Positions 18,257 through 28,320 are shown, numbered from the stretch's first letter. The stretch: 64,000 bases of DNA from an uncultured Pelagibacteraceae bacterium (GCA_902615445.1 CACMOQ010000007.1:1-64000); one strand, 5' to 3'. Made by a program: numbers and translations. The notes: generated from the sequence alone by a model not told the origin.

Positions 18257-18598
18257 ATGAAAGAACAAATAACCTATCAAGATTTTGAAAAAATAGATAT
18301 CCGTCTAGGAACAGTAATTTCTGTTGAAAAAAATGAGAAAGCAAGAAAGCCATCATTAGTATTAAAAGTTGATTTTGGTAAAAATATTGGTGTTAAGCAA
18401 TCATCTGCTCAAATAACTCATTTTTATAACAAAGATAATTTAGTCGGAAAACAGGTAATTGGGGTGTGTAACTTTCCAGAAAAGAATATTGCAGGTGTGG
18501 TGTCACAAGTTTTAATTTTAGGTTCTATAGATACAGACGGAAAAGTTACATTAGTTCATCCTTCTCAAAAAGCTGATGACGGTTTACCTATAGCTTAA
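18257..18598 (+). CDS. csaA: CsaA-type tRNA-binding-domain protein
   Basis: A 113-residue single-domain OB-fold protein of the EMAP/tRNA-binding type. It has DFEKIDIRLGTVIS, EKARKPSL, GVKQSSAQITHFY and VIGVCNFPEKNIAG, closely matching CsaA. CsaA proteins are described as export-related chaperones and as tRNA-binding homodimers; the physiological role is unsettled. Divergent from argE with a 22-base spacer, and 4 bases upstream of the LysE-type exporter. Confidence 0.87.
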   Translation: MKEQITYQDFEKIDIRLGTVISVEKNEKARKPSLVLKVDFGKNIGVKQSSAQITHFYNKDNLVGKQVIGVCNFPEKNIAGVVSQVLILGSIDTDGKVTLVHPSQKADDGLPIA

Positions 18599-18602
18599 AT
18601 TT

Positions 18603-19193
18603 ATGCACCCTGAAATATTATCTATTTCACTATTTTGGTTTGTGACGGCTTATACACCTGGCCCAAATAATGTTGTCGCATCTTATTCAGGTTTTAATTT
18701 TGGAGTTAAAAAAACTATCCCTCATATTCTTGGGGTGACATTAGGTTTCACATCATTGGTGATTTTTCTATCAGTTGGTTTAATCAATATTTTTAAATTA
18801 TTTCCTTTAATACAAATTATTATTAAATATTTGGGTACATTATTTTTAATTTATCTTGCTTATAAAATTGCTTTTTCTAAAACTTCAGATGATACAACAA
18901 AAGAAAACCCAGTAAAATTTATCGAAACATTTTTATTTCAGTACCTGAACCCTAAAGGAGTGACTGTTGCTATTATAGTTGTATCTACTTATGTTGAATT
19001 AGGTGAAAATTATCTTAATTATGCGACTCAAGTAATACTATTAGCCTTTCTTTTTTCTATAACTAGTATCACTTTATGGACTTTAATAGGTAAATTTTTG
19101 AGAAAATTTGCGACAAATGATAAATTTATAAAGTATTTTAATTATGTTATGTCAAGCCTTCTTCTTTTGAGCATAATTACTTTTTATATATAA
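18603..19193 (+). CDS. LysE/RhtB-family amino-acid exporter
   Basis: A 196-residue integral membrane protein with about six hydrophobic segments and the family's N-terminal signature TPGPNNVV. A second typical motif, FLFQYLNPKG, follows in the middle. Members export amino acids such as lysine, threonine or homoserine lactone; the substrate here is not predictable. It sits 4 bases after csaA and 3 bases before aconitase, probably in one transcript. Confidence 0.85.
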   Translation: MHPEILSISLFWFVTAYTPGPNNVVASYSGFNFGVKKTIPHILGVTLGFTSLVIFLSVGLINIFKLFPLIQIIIKYLGTLFLIYLAYKIAFSKTSDDTTKENPVKFIETFLFQYLNPKGVTVAIIVVSTYVELGENYLNYATQVILLAFLFSITSITLWTLIGKFLRKFATNDKFIKYFNYVMSSLLLLSIITFYI

Positions 19194-19196
19194 GTT

Positions 19197-21866
19197 ATGA
19201 AACCAGGAATAAAAAACTCTTATAAGTCTCTTTCCGATCTTAAAATCGATGGCAAAAATTATAAGATTTATTCACTCTTAAAAGCTGAAAGTAATGGGCT
19301 TAATGGTATCTCAAAATTACCAAAATCTTTAAAGGTTCTTTTAGAAAATCTTTTAAGATATGAAGATGACGTAACAGTAACAAAAAAACAAATTGAGGCC
19401 ATAAAGGAATGGCTAAAGAGTAAGACTTCAAAAACAGAAATTGCCTATAGGCCTGCAAGAGTTTTACTACAAGATTACACTGGAATACCTGCAGTAGCAG
19501 ATTTAGCTGCTATGCGTGAAGCAGTAAAAAAAAAGAACAAAGATCCTAATTCAATAAACCCATTGTCAGCTGTAGATTTAGTAATTGATCATTCTGTTCA
19601 AGTGGATCAATCTGCTAAATCAGACTCTTTTGAAAAGAATGTCGAAATTGAATTCGAGCGGAATGGAGAAAGGTATTCTTTTTTAAAGTGGGGTCAACAA
19701 GCATTTAATAATTTTAGAATAGTTCCACCAGGCACCGGTATTTGTCATCAAGTAAACCTAGAATATTTATCTAAAGTAGTTTGGAGCGAAGAATTTGATG
19801 GAGATAAATATCTTTTTCCAGACACGTTAGTTGGAACCGATAGTCATACGACAATGGTCAATGGCTTATCAGTTTTAGGCTGGGGTGTTGGAGGTATTGA
19901 GGCAGAGGCAGGAATGTTGGGTCAACCAATTTCAATGTTGATACCAGAAGTCATCGGTTTTAAGTTAAATAATAAAATGCCAGAGGGTACAACAGCTACT
20001 GATTTAGTTTTAACAGTAGTAAAGATGTTAAGAGACAAAGGAGTGGTTGGAAAATTTGTAGAGTTTTATGGAGATGGATTAAAAAATTTAACTTTGGCTG
20101 ATCGTGCCACCATAGCCAATATGGCTCCAGAATATGGTGCAACTTGTGGTTTTTTTCCAATTGATGATGAAACATTAAAATACTTAAAATTTTCAGGTAG
20201 AGATACATCAACAGTAAATATTGTTGAGGAGTATGCAAAAGCTCAAGGCTTGTGGGCTAGTAACGATATTGAATTTACTGACAGCATATCGTTAGATATG
20301 TCTACAATAGTTCCAACAATATCTGGTCCAAAGAGACCGCAGGATAAAGTTTTATTAACTAATGCCTCAGACAATTTTAAGAAAAGTTTTTTTGAAACTA
20401 CTAAGAAAAAAGATTATTCAAACTCAAAAGTTTCAAATACAGATTATGAAATTAAAGATGGTTCAATATTAATTGCCGCTATAACTTCATGTACTAATAC
20501 TTCAAATCCAAATGTGCTCATAGGTGCTGGTTTATTAGCAAAGAAAGCAGTACAATTTGGTTTGGAGGTAAAACCTTGGGTAAAAACTTCATTAGCTCCT
20601 GGATCACAAGTTGTAACTGATTATTTAGAAAAAGCAGGATTAAATACTTATTTAGATAAGCTTGGATTTAATTTAGTTGGCTATGGTTGTACTACTTGCA
20701 TTGGTAATTCTGGACCTTTGCCAGATAATATTGTTGAGGCAATACAAAAAGAAAATATTTATGCAGTTTCGGTTTTATCAGGTAATAGAAACTTTGAGGG
20801 AAGGATCTCACCACACATTAAAGCAAATTACTTAGCTTCACCCCCTTTGGTTGTCGCGTATGCATTAGCTGGCCACATGGAGTTTGATTTGTACAAAGAT
20901 CCATTAGGAAAAGATAAAGACGGTAATGATGTTTTTATGAAAGATATTTGGCCAAGTAATAAAGAAATTGAAGATACATTAAAATTATCTTTAAACCCTG
21001 ATATGTTTGTTAAGAGATATTCTAACGTATCCGAGGGACCAAAACAGTGGCAACAGATTAAAACAGAAAAAAGCAGCATTTATAACTGGGAGGAAAATTC
21101 TACTTACGTAAAAAAACCACCATTTTTTGATAATATTTCCGATCAACCAGAGGGTTTTAAAGAAATCAAAAATGCTAGACCTTTATTGATCCTAGGCGAT
21201 ATGGTAACTACCGATCATATTTCTCCTGCTGGTAATATTCAAAAAGAAAGTCCAACTGGTGAGTACTTTATGAAACATCAGATTTTGCCTAAGGATTATA
21301 ATTCCTATGGATCAAGAAGAGGCAATCATGAAGTGATGATGAGAGGCACTTTTGCTAACATTAGAATTAAAAATGAAATGGCTCCTGGAACTGAGGGTGG
21401 CTTTACAAAATTATATCCAGAGGGAAAAATAATGCCTATTTACGATGCAGTAGTAGAGTATAAAAAAAGAGGAACTGATCTTATAGTTGTAGGTGGTAAA
21501 GAATATGGCACAGGATCATCTAGAGATTGGGCTGCTAAAGGAACAAAGTTATTAGGAGTAAAAGCAGTTATAGCAGAAAGTTTTGAAAGAATTCATAGAT
21601 CAAATTTAATTGGTATGGGAATTTTGCCCCTACAATTTATTAACGATGTTAATAGAAAAAACTTAAAATTAACTGGATCAGAATTGATAAGTATTAATGG
21701 TATAGAGAAAGGAGTAAATCCATCAGATCATTTAACAGTTGAGTTAAAATATTTATCTGGTGAAATAAAAAAGATAAAAACATTGTGTAGGATAGATACT
21801 AAAAATGAATTAGAGTATTATAAAAATGGTGGAATTCTTCAGTATGTGCTTAGAAATATGATTTGA
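19197..21866 (+). CDS. acnA: Aconitate hydratase (AcnA type)
   Basis: An 889-residue cytoplasmic [4Fe-4S] enzyme converting citrate to isocitrate in the citric acid and glyoxylate cycles. Signatures: GTDSHTTMVNGL, the first cluster Cys in ITSCTNTSNP, the paired Cys in GYGCTTCIGN, and the swivel domain GSSRDWAAKG. Length matches AcnA/IRP-type aconitases. It begins 3 bases after the exporter gene and its stop is 2 bases before the preferred start of the next gene. Confidence 0.96.
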   Translation: MKPGIKNSYKSLSDLKIDGKNYKIYSLLKAESNGLNGISKLPKSLKVLLENLLRYEDDVTVTKKQIEAIKEWLKSKTSKTEIAYRPARVLLQDYTGIPAVADLAAMREAVKKKNKDPNSINPLSAVDLVIDHSVQVDQSAKSDSFEKNVEIEFERNGERYSFLKWGQQAFNNFRIVPPGTGICHQVNLEYLSKVVWSEEFDGDKYLFPDTLVGTDSHTTMVNGLSVLGWGVGGIEAEAGMLGQPISMLIPEVIGFKLNNKMPEGTTATDLVLTVVKMLRDKGVVGKFVEFYGDGLKNLTLADRATIANMAPEYGATCGFFPIDDETLKYLKFSGRDTSTVNIVEEYAKAQGLWASNDIEFTDSISLDMSTIVPTISGPKRPQDKVLLTNASDNFKKSFFETTKKKDYSNSKVSNTDYEIKDGSILIAAITSCTNTSNPNVLIGAGLLAKKAVQFGLEVKPWVKTSLAPGSQVVTDYLEKAGLNTYLDKLGFNLVGYGCTTCIGNSGPLPDNIVEAIQKENIYAVSVLSGNRNFEGRISPHIKANYLASPPLVVAYALAGHMEFDLYKDPLGKDKDGNDVFMKDIWPSNKEIEDTLKLSLNPDMFVKRYSNVSEGPKQWQQIKTEKSSIYNWEENSTYVKKPPFFDNISDQPEGFKEIKNARPLLILGDMVTTDHISPAGNIQKESPTGEYFMKHQILPKDYNSYGSRRGNHEVMMRGTFANIRIKNEMAPGTEGGFTKLYPEGKIMPIYDAVVEYKKRGTDLIVVGGKEYGTGSSRDWAAKGTKLLGVKAVIAESFERIHRSNLIGMGILPLQFINDVNRKNLKLTGSELISINGIEKGVNPSDHLTVELKYLSGEIKKIKTLCRIDTKNELEYYKNGGILQYVLRNMI

Positions 21867-21868
21867 AT

Positions 21869-22513
21869 ATGGATGAAGATACTTCAATAATAGATAGCAG
21901 AACAAGAAATGAAAGAATTAAAAACTTTATAATAAATAATAAAAAAACGCTAATTTCATTAATAATAATTTTTATTATTTTAATTATAAGCTTTTACTCC
22001 CACAAAATATATCTTGATAAAAAGCGAGAAGACATCTCAAATAGATATAACAGTGCTATAATTGAGTATGAAGCTGCAAATAAATCAAAAATTATACCGA
22101 TACTTAAAGATATTATAAATACCAAAGATGCAACTTACTCACCTCTAGCATTATATTTTATAATAGATAATAATTTAATAAATGATAAGAATGAAATTAA
22201 TAGCTTTTTTGATATTTTAATTGACAAAACTTCCCTTGATATCGAAATTAAAAATTTGATTATTTATAAAAAAGCATTGTTTAATGCAGATCAAATTAAC
22301 GAAATAGAGTTATTAAATATTTTAAATCCTTTATTAAATTCAGATAGCGTTTGGAAATCACACGCATTGTATCTAGTTGCAGAGTTTTTTTATAGTAAAG
22401 GTGAAAAACAAAAATCTAAAGATTTTTTTGAAAAGATAGTTTCGATAGAAAATTCTAACACTGATATTCTTACAAGTGCAAAAAGAAGATTGAATAGAGA
22501 TTTAAGTGATTAA
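21869..22513 (+). CDS. YfgM-like membrane-anchored protein upstream of bamB
   Basis: A 214-residue protein with one N-terminal membrane segment (about residues 27-45) and a periplasmic helical region with TPR-like character (SPLALYFIIDN, SHALYLVAEFFYSKGEKQKSKDFFEK). A TTG at 21863 overlaps aconitase; ATG at 21869 is preferred. Its position immediately before a BamB-like gene (8-base overlap) matches the YfgM-BamB arrangement of many proteobacteria. In E. coli YfgM works with periplasmic chaperones at the Sec translocon; the same role here is inferred. Confidence 0.7.
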   Translation: MDEDTSIIDSRTRNERIKNFIINNKKTLISLIIIFIILIISFYSHKIYLDKKREDISNRYNSAIIEYEAANKSKIIPILKDIINTKDATYSPLALYFIIDNNLINDKNEINSFFDILIDKTSLDIEIKNLIIYKKALFNADQINEIELLNILNPLLNSDSVWKSHALYLVAEFFYSKGEKQKSKDFFEKIVSIENSNTDILTSAKRRLNRDLSD

Positions 22514-23807
22514 GAATATATTTATAATTTTAAGTATTCTGATACTGAACAGCTGTTCATTTGATACTAAATCAGGAATTTGGACAAAAGAAAAGATTGC
22601 GCTTAATGATAAGGAAAATAATCAAATTAAAGAACTTTTTAAAAAAGAAATTTTAAACGAAAATGAGTTTAATCCAGATTTAAAGCTAATCATTAGAAAT
22701 TTATCTGAAAATAAAAATAAGTATAATGGTAACAATTTTGGAGCTTTTACAGTCAATTCAAATTTTAAAGAAATATCAAAATACAGCTTTAGTAAGATTG
22801 AATATTTTGATCAATTTGAACCAGAGGCTGTATTTATCGATAAGGATTTAATATTCTTTGATAAACTTGGATCAATTATAAAATTTGATTATAAATCAAA
22901 AATTGAATGGAAAGTTAATTATTACACTAAAAAAGAAAAAAAATTACTTCCAATACTTAAATTTGAAAAAAGTGGTAAAAATTTACTAGTCACTGATAAT
23001 TTAGCAAAAATATATTTGTTAAATACATCTAATGGAAAATTAATTTGGCAAAAAGAACATGATGTTTCGCTAATATCTCAGATAAAAATTGAGAATAATA
23101 AATTTTATGTGTTAGATTCAAATAACACTTTTTCTTGTTATTCATTGTTAGATGGTCAAAAAATTTGGCAATTTAAGGGAGAAAAAAAATTGATTAACTC
23201 TCAAAAGCAAACATCTGTGATTATAACTAAGGATAGTGTAATTTTTAATAATACAAAAGGCGAAATAATTTCACTTAATAAGTTTGATGGAAATTTAAAT
23301 TGGTTAACACCAACTGTAGAATATGGTGAAAGCCTACAATCCTTTTTAGTAAAAAATTCCGATTTAGTTCTGGATGAAAATAATATTTATTTTTCTAATA
23401 ATAAAAATTCTTTTTTTTCCTTAGATACAAATTTAGGTTTGATAAATTGGAAACAAGATATAAGTTCAACATTAAGACCAGTAATAATTGATAACATTAT
23501 ATTAACAATTTCTCCGAAAGGTTATTTGTACGTTTTCGAGAAAAATTCAGGTAACATAATTAGAATTACGGATATATTTTATAATATAAAATCAAAAAAT
23601 AGGAAAAAAATTCAGATAAATGGTTTTATTGCATCTAGTAATAAGATTTATTTATCAACTAATAATGGAAAAATCATTAAGATAAATATTGAAAATGGAA
23701 ATATTGATTTAGTTTATAGAGTGAGTAGGAGTAAAATTTCCAAGCCGTATGTAAATGACGGTAAAATTTACATTATTAAAGATAATGGAATTGTTAAAAT
23801 AAATTAA
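22506..23807 (+). CDS. bamB: BamB-like outer-membrane assembly lipoprotein with PQQ-type repeats
   Basis: A 433-residue protein. The N-terminus is a lipoprotein signal with lipobox LNSC (Cys at about residue 17). The rest is made of beta-propeller repeats with the PQQ/BamB pattern: NGKLIWQKEH, DGQKIWQFKG, DGNLNWLTP and LGLINWKQD. BamB helps the BamA complex insert outer-membrane beta-barrel proteins. GTG start at 22506, overlapping the previous gene by 8 bases. The usual downstream der GTPase gene of other Alphaproteobacteria is absent; a small cupin-like gene follows 1 base later. Confidence 0.8.
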   Translation: MIKNIFIILSILILNSCSFDTKSGIWTKEKIALNDKENNQIKELFKKEILNENEFNPDLKLIIRNLSENKNKYNGNNFGAFTVNSNFKEISKYSFSKIEYFDQFEPEAVFIDKDLIFFDKLGSIIKFDYKSKIEWKVNYYTKKEKKLLPILKFEKSGKNLLVTDNLAKIYLLNTSNGKLIWQKEHDVSLISQIKIENNKFYVLDSNNTFSCYSLLDGQKIWQFKGEKKLINSQKQTSVIITKDSVIFNNTKGEIISLNKFDGNLNWLTPTVEYGESLQSFLVKNSDLVLDENNIYFSNNKNSFFSLDTNLGLINWKQDISSTLRPVIIDNIILTISPKGYLYVFEKNSGNIIRITDIFYNIKSKNRKKIQINGFIASSNKIYLSTNNGKIIKINIENGNIDLVYRVSRSKISKPYVNDGKIYIIKDNGIVKIN

Positions 23808-23808
23808 C

Positions 23809-24237
23809 ATGATTTTAAGATTACTTGAATTTCTGGGAAGAAAAAGAGTGGTATTGGATAGAGGGCCATCACATCCACAATTTGAATTAGCTAAGCCTTG
23901 GATGAATCGATACTATGTTTTGTTTAGAAAAAGACCTAAATGGTTCCCTTTTAATATATTAATACATGAAATGCTAGCTGATGATCATGGTGTTGGAGTA
24001 CATAATCATACATTTCCTTATGTAACAATTGTATTGAGGGACGGATACTGGGAAACAATAGAATCAGGAAGATACTGGAGAGCCCCGGGGTATATAGGGT
24101 TTAGATCTGCAAATAATTTACATAGAGTTGATATTAAACCTGGAACAAAGCCTTTAACAATTTTTATAGCTGGACCTTATGGACTAAGAAAAGGGCCGAG
24201 ATCAGAATATGGAATAGATTTTAAAACGAAAAAATGA
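23809..24237 (+). CDS. Small cupin-like protein of unknown function
   Basis: A 142-residue soluble protein. VGVHNHTFPYVTIVLRDGYW and NNLHRVDI resemble the two cupin motifs, with His residues placed to bind a metal. The basic N-terminal part (RPKWFPFNILIHEM) has no recognisable motif. It lies between bamB and the ZapE-like gene with 1-base and overlapping junctions, so it is part of a dense transcript, but this context does not suggest a substrate. A dioxygenase-like or merely sugar-binding fold is possible. Confidence 0.55.
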   Translation: MILRLLEFLGRKRVVLDRGPSHPQFELAKPWMNRYYVLFRKRPKWFPFNILIHEMLADDHGVGVHNHTFPYVTIVLRDGYWETIESGRYWRAPGYIGFRSANNLHRVDIKPGTKPLTIFIAGPYGLRKGPRSEYGIDFKTKK

Positions 24238-25289
24238 ATTTTAAAGATTTATTTTTGGAACATTGTAAAAAAAATAAATTCAATATTAATCAAAATCAAA
24301 TTAAAGTCATTGAACAACTTAAAAGTTACCATAATAAAAATTTTAAAAACTCATTATTAAAAAAGATTTTTAAAAAAAACTCTGATGAGTTGGGTTTTTA
24401 TCTATTTGGAGGTGTAGGTGTAGGTAAAACAATGATTTTAGATTTTTTTTTTGATTTTATAGATAGCAAAAAACAAAGACTTCATTTCAACGAATTTATG
24501 ATTAATTTTCATGATTTTATTCATGAGAACAAGGGTAGTAGCGATGAAAATATTATAAATTTATTTGTAAATGATTTGAAATCTAAAATATCATTAATTT
24601 ACTTTGATGAATTCCAGGTAACCAACATTGTAGATGCAATGATACTTGGAAAGTTATTTGAGCAAATATTTAAACAAAATATTAAAATAATCATTACCTC
24701 AAATACAAAAATCTCAGATCTCTATAAAGATGGATTACAAAGAGATCAATTCAAGCCTTTCATTAACATTATGCAGTCAAAGTCAATAGAACATGAATTA
24801 AGGATTGAGGAAGATTATAGAAGATCAAAAGATAATCAGACACAACGCTTTTTTTTCCCTCTTAATGAAGAAAATAATTTTGAAATTAATAAATTTTTTA
24901 GAGTTATTACAAAAAATAAAAAAAATTTTCCAAAGAATTTAAATATTAAAGGAAGAATATTTGAGATAAAAAATTTTTATGAAGGTATTTCTAGATTTAA
25001 CTTTGATGAGCTCTGTGATAATAATTTAGGAGCAGAGGATTATTTAGAAATTGTAAAAAATTTAAAATTTATGATTATCGAAAAAATCCCGCAGTTTAAC
25101 GATATTAATTCTAATCAACAGCAAAGGTTTATAACTTTAATAGATATTATATATGATAAAAATTTACCTATAGCTGTGACAGCAAGTCAGAACATACATG
25201 AATTTACTACCTCAAGATCATTACAGGAGCCTTTTAAACGTACAATTAGTAGATTATATGAATTAACTTCGATGAAATATAATATATGA
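24234..25289 (+). CDS. zapE: ZapE/AFG1-family ATPase
   Basis: A 351-residue P-loop ATPase. The Walker A motif GGVGVGKTM, the Walker B ISLIYFDEFQVTN and the family's HFNEFMINFHDFIH stretch are visible, together with TSNTKISDLYKDGLQRDQF, the AFG1 sensor region. Bacterial ZapE acts at the division ring, and the mitochondrial relatives help degrade or insert membrane proteins. It overlaps the cupin-like gene by 4 bases and yjbQ by 4 bases. Confidence 0.9.
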   Translation: MNFKDLFLEHCKKNKFNINQNQIKVIEQLKSYHNKNFKNSLLKKIFKKNSDELGFYLFGGVGVGKTMILDFFFDFIDSKKQRLHFNEFMINFHDFIHENKGSSDENIINLFVNDLKSKISLIYFDEFQVTNIVDAMILGKLFEQIFKQNIKIIITSNTKISDLYKDGLQRDQFKPFINIMQSKSIEHELRIEEDYRRSKDNQTQRFFFPLNEENNFEINKFFRVITKNKKNFPKNLNIKGRIFEIKNFYEGISRFNFDELCDNNLGAEDYLEIVKNLKFMIIEKIPQFNDINSNQQQRFITLIDIIYDKNLPIAVTASQNIHEFTTSRSLQEPFKRTISRLYELTSMKYNI

Positions 25290-25708
25290 AACAAAAATTT
25301 TATAATTTGAAAATAAATACCAATGGTCAGAAATTATATAACTTTACTAATCAAACTCTTGAATGGATAAAAAAAAATGATTTTAAAACTGGTATAATAA
25401 ATCTGAGTATTCAGCATACTAGTGCATCATTAGTTGTACAGGAAAATGCAGATCCAGATGTTCAAAAAGATTTAATAAATTATTTTAATAATTTAGTTCC
25501 CATGGATAACAAATTGTATATTCACACCACAGAAGGTAAAGATGATATGCCTGCACATATAAAATCAGCAATAACTAATAATCAAATATCTTTAAGCATT
25601 AAAGACGGAAAATTATTACTTGGAACTTGGCAAGGAATCTATTTGTTTGAACATAGAATACATCCACAAATAAGATCCATAATTCATCATTTTTTAGGTG
25701 AGACTTAA
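25286..25708 (+). CDS. YjbQ-family protein (UPF0047)
   Basis: A 140-residue protein with the family's hallmark sequences: LSIQHTSASLVVQENADPDV, DDMPAHIKSAI, LGTWQGIYLFEHR. The conserved His and Asp/Glu residues probably bind a metal. Some members were reported to have weak thiamine-phosphate synthase activity, but the true role is uncertain. The 3' end overlaps the convergent photolyase by 4 bases. Confidence 0.85.
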   Translation: MKQKFYNLKINTNGQKLYNFTNQTLEWIKKNDFKTGIINLSIQHTSASLVVQENADPDVQKDLINYFNNLVPMDNKLYIHTTEGKDDMPAHIKSAITNNQISLSIKDGKLLLGTWQGIYLFEHRIHPQIRSIIHHFLGET

Positions 25709-27126
25709 TTTTTTTTTAAAGTTTGGAAAGCCTTCAAGGCAGCTTTACGTGCCTCTTCATGGACAACTATTGGTTTTGGATAATTTTTCCCTATAATTGT
25801 TTTAATCGCTTCTTGAAATTTTATCTCCATCTCCCATGGTTTATGTATAAATTTTTTTGGAACTTTATTTAGCTCAGGAATCCACTTCTTAACATATACA
25901 CCCTCTTTATCAAATTTTTCTCCTTGAAGAATAGGATTGAAAATTCTGAAGTAAGGAGCTGCATCCGCTCCACATCCTGCAACCCATTGCCATTGAGCAA
26001 CATTATTAGCTTTATTAAAATCTAATAAGCAATTTCTGAAATGTTTTTCACCTTCAGTCCAATTTATTCTTAAATGTTTCACTAAAAAGGAACCTACAAC
26101 CATTCTTATTCGATTATGCATCCATCCAGTTTCATAAAGTTCTCTCATCCCAGCATCTACAATCGGATAACCTGTCATACCTGATTTCCACGCCTTTAAA
26201 AACTTTTCATTTTTGATCCAGGGGAACTTATCAAATTCTTTTCTATAATTTCCTTTTAAAAATTCTGGAAAATAATTAATTAGACTGTGCGAAAATTCAC
26301 GCCAACCTAGTTCATTAATATATTTTCTGTAGCCAACCCCTTTAGATTTAATTTCACTGCACTTTTTCCAAATAGTATTTACGTGAATTTGTCCATGTTT
26401 GATATAAGGAGATAATTTAGATGTACCCTCAACAGAAGGGTAATCTCTTGCAGTTCCATAATCTTTAATTTTACCATCAATTAGATTTTTTAGAATTTTT
26501 TTAGATTCGTCCTCAGATACCTTCCAATATTTTTCAAACTTTTTATACCAATTTTTTTTTGGAAGAATATCTTTTGGCTCTATACAATTTTTAAAAAATA
26601 CTAGTGACTTTGTTTTTTTTTTAATACCATAATTTTTACTCGGTGGTAATCCTAAAAATTTTTGTTCAGCATTTTTCCAAAAAGGAGTAAACACTTTGAA
26701 AGGCGTTCCATCATTTTTAGTTACTTCTTGAAACTCATTTAAAATATTCCCTTTGAAATATTTATAATTAATTTCATTCTTAACAAAAATGTCTCTAATT
26801 TTTTTTCCTTTCGCGATTACGTCTGGCTCGTAAATTTTATTCCAGTATACAGAAATATTATCTTTTTTATCAATTTTTGAAAATATATCTAGTTCATCAC
26901 CTGCTAGTATTTGAAGATTGATCTTAAACTTAGATAGTTCAGATTTATAGATTTCTAATGATTTTGAAAGCCACCATTTTTGTGCTTCTCTTTTAGCATC
27001 AAAATCTTTTTTGTTATAAATGTATAGGGCTACCACTCTCTCATGATTTTGAGTTGCGTAAGAAAGAGCAGGGTTATTTTCAATTCTAAAATCTTCTCTG
27101 ATCCAGGTAATTGCATTTTTTGACAT
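25705..27126 (-). CDS. phrB: Deoxyribodipyrimidine photolyase
   Basis: A 473-residue cryptochrome/photolyase-family protein that repairs UV-induced pyrimidine dimers using light. The N-terminal antenna domain begins ITWIREDFRIENNPAL; the FAD domain has GWREFSHSLI, TGYPIVDAGMREL, TGWMHNRIRMVVGSF and NNVAQWQWVAGCGADAAPYFR. Length and motifs match class I CPD photolyases, and the enzyme suits a surface-water bacterium. It follows the diaminopropionate lyase-like gene by 6 bases on the minus strand. Confidence 0.93.
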   Translation of the reverse strand: MSKNAITWIREDFRIENNPALSYATQNHERVVALYIYNKKDFDAKREAQKWWLSKSLEIYKSELSKFKINLQILAGDELDIFSKIDKKDNISVYWNKIYEPDVIAKGKKIRDIFVKNEINYKYFKGNILNEFQEVTKNDGTPFKVFTPFWKNAEQKFLGLPPSKNYGIKKKTKSLVFFKNCIEPKDILPKKNWYKKFEKYWKVSEDESKKILKNLIDGKIKDYGTARDYPSVEGTSKLSPYIKHGQIHVNTIWKKCSEIKSKGVGYRKYINELGWREFSHSLINYFPEFLKGNYRKEFDKFPWIKNEKFLKAWKSGMTGYPIVDAGMRELYETGWMHNRIRMVVGSFLVKHLRINWTEGEKHFRNCLLDFNKANNVAQWQWVAGCGADAAPYFRIFNPILQGEKFDKEGVYVKKWIPELNKVPKKFIHKPWEMEIKFQEAIKTIIGKNYPKPIVVHEEARKAALKAFQTLKKN

Positions 27127-27132
27127 AATTAT

Positions 27133-28254
27133 CTATTTTCTACCTTTAGATAACAGTTGTTTGTAAAGTTTAACATCTGCATTACCTTCGCATCCAATGA
27201 CTAAGACGTTTGAATTTTCATTAAGGCTTATCAATTTTCTAGCTTTTTTGTCGTTACAAATTCCAATCAAAGCAATAATTCCTGGAGTAGCGCATTCACC
27301 ACCTATAATTGAATTTTTGCTAAACTTTTTATCTTTTAAGCCAGCTACTGTTTTAGCAACATTATTATCCGAAATTGAGACACAACAATTGCTTGCTTTT
27401 TTTAATATTTGCCAAGGTACAAGAGACATTTCATTACAAGACATACCGCCCATAATACTCTCTCTTTTTATTCTTATTTTTTTTAATTTATTGTTTTTGA
27501 TACTTTGAAGTACACAATCAGCTCTGTCTGGCTCAACAATAATAATTTTTGGAATTTTTTTAAAATATTTTGCTACTCCAGCAACCAAACCCGCAGCTAA
27601 ACCGCCAACACCCGCTTGAAGAAATATATGAGTAATATATTGATTGGTTTGTTTGGAGATCTCTTTAATCAAAATAGAGTACCCTGCCATTGTCAGTTGA
27701 GGAATAGATTTATAATTTTTTGACGATACATCTTGAACAATTTTCCAATTATTTTTTTTTGAAAGTAACTGGCATTCTCTCAATGAAGCTTCATAATTTC
27801 CTCTTACTCTAATTACTTCGGCGCCAAGTTTTTTGATTTCTTTTACCCTTGTTTCGCTTACATATTGACTAACAAAAATTTTACACTGTAATTTTAGTCT
27901 TTGTGCTCCCCATGCTACAGATCTACCGTGATTACCAGCTGTTGCCGATGAAACAATTATTTTGTTATTTTTTTTTGAAATTTTCTCTACTGCATAAGCT
28001 CCACCCAGAGCTTTAAAGGATTTCAAATGAAATCGCTTTGATTCGTCTTTATAAAATATATTCTTAAGTTGAAGATTTTTATTTAGTTTATTCAATTTTA
28101 ATAGAGGAGTTGGATTATATCCTTTCCATTTTGATATACTTTTGTGAGAATTGATCAATAAATTTGATGGCAAATATTTAAGAATATATCTTCTACTAAA
28201 TTGAAAGTTTTTATTTATTAAGAATTTGGAGTATTTCCATTTAAGATTTTGCAT
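27133..28254 (-). CDS. PLP-dependent diaminopropionate ammonia-lyase-like enzyme
   Basis: A 373-residue fold-type II PLP enzyme. The Schiff-base Lys is in KSFKALGGAYAV, the phosphate loop region is TAGNHGRSVAW, and VQDVSSKNY, LTMAGYSIL, QAGVGGLAAG and SIMGGMSCNEMSLVPW match diaminopropionate ammonia-lyase, which turns 2,3-diaminopropionate into pyruvate and two ammonia. Threonine dehydratases are the main alternative; the GGAYAV and MGGMSC segments favour the diaminopropionate enzyme. It is upstream of the photolyase and divergent from the GpsA-like gene. Confidence 0.75.
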   Translation of the reverse strand: MQNLKWKYSKFLINKNFQFSRRYILKYLPSNLLINSHKSISKWKGYNPTPLLKLNKLNKNLQLKNIFYKDESKRFHLKSFKALGGAYAVEKISKKNNKIIVSSATAGNHGRSVAWGAQRLKLQCKIFVSQYVSETRVKEIKKLGAEVIRVRGNYEASLRECQLLSKKNNWKIVQDVSSKNYKSIPQLTMAGYSILIKEISKQTNQYITHIFLQAGVGGLAAGLVAGVAKYFKKIPKIIIVEPDRADCVLQSIKNNKLKKIRIKRESIMGGMSCNEMSLVPWQILKKASNCCVSISDNNVAKTVAGLKDKKFSKNSIIGGECATPGIIALIGICNDKKARKLISLNENSNVLVIGCEGNADVKLYKQLLSKGRK

Positions 28255-28320
28255 TTTAAATTTTTTTTATATTCAAACTATGAATAAACCTATATTAATA
28301 TTTATACAAAGAAAAACTTT

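Noticed and set aside
19996-20238. Minus-strand frame inside aconitase
   Set aside because: Antisense shadow with His/Leu-rich low-complexity translation.
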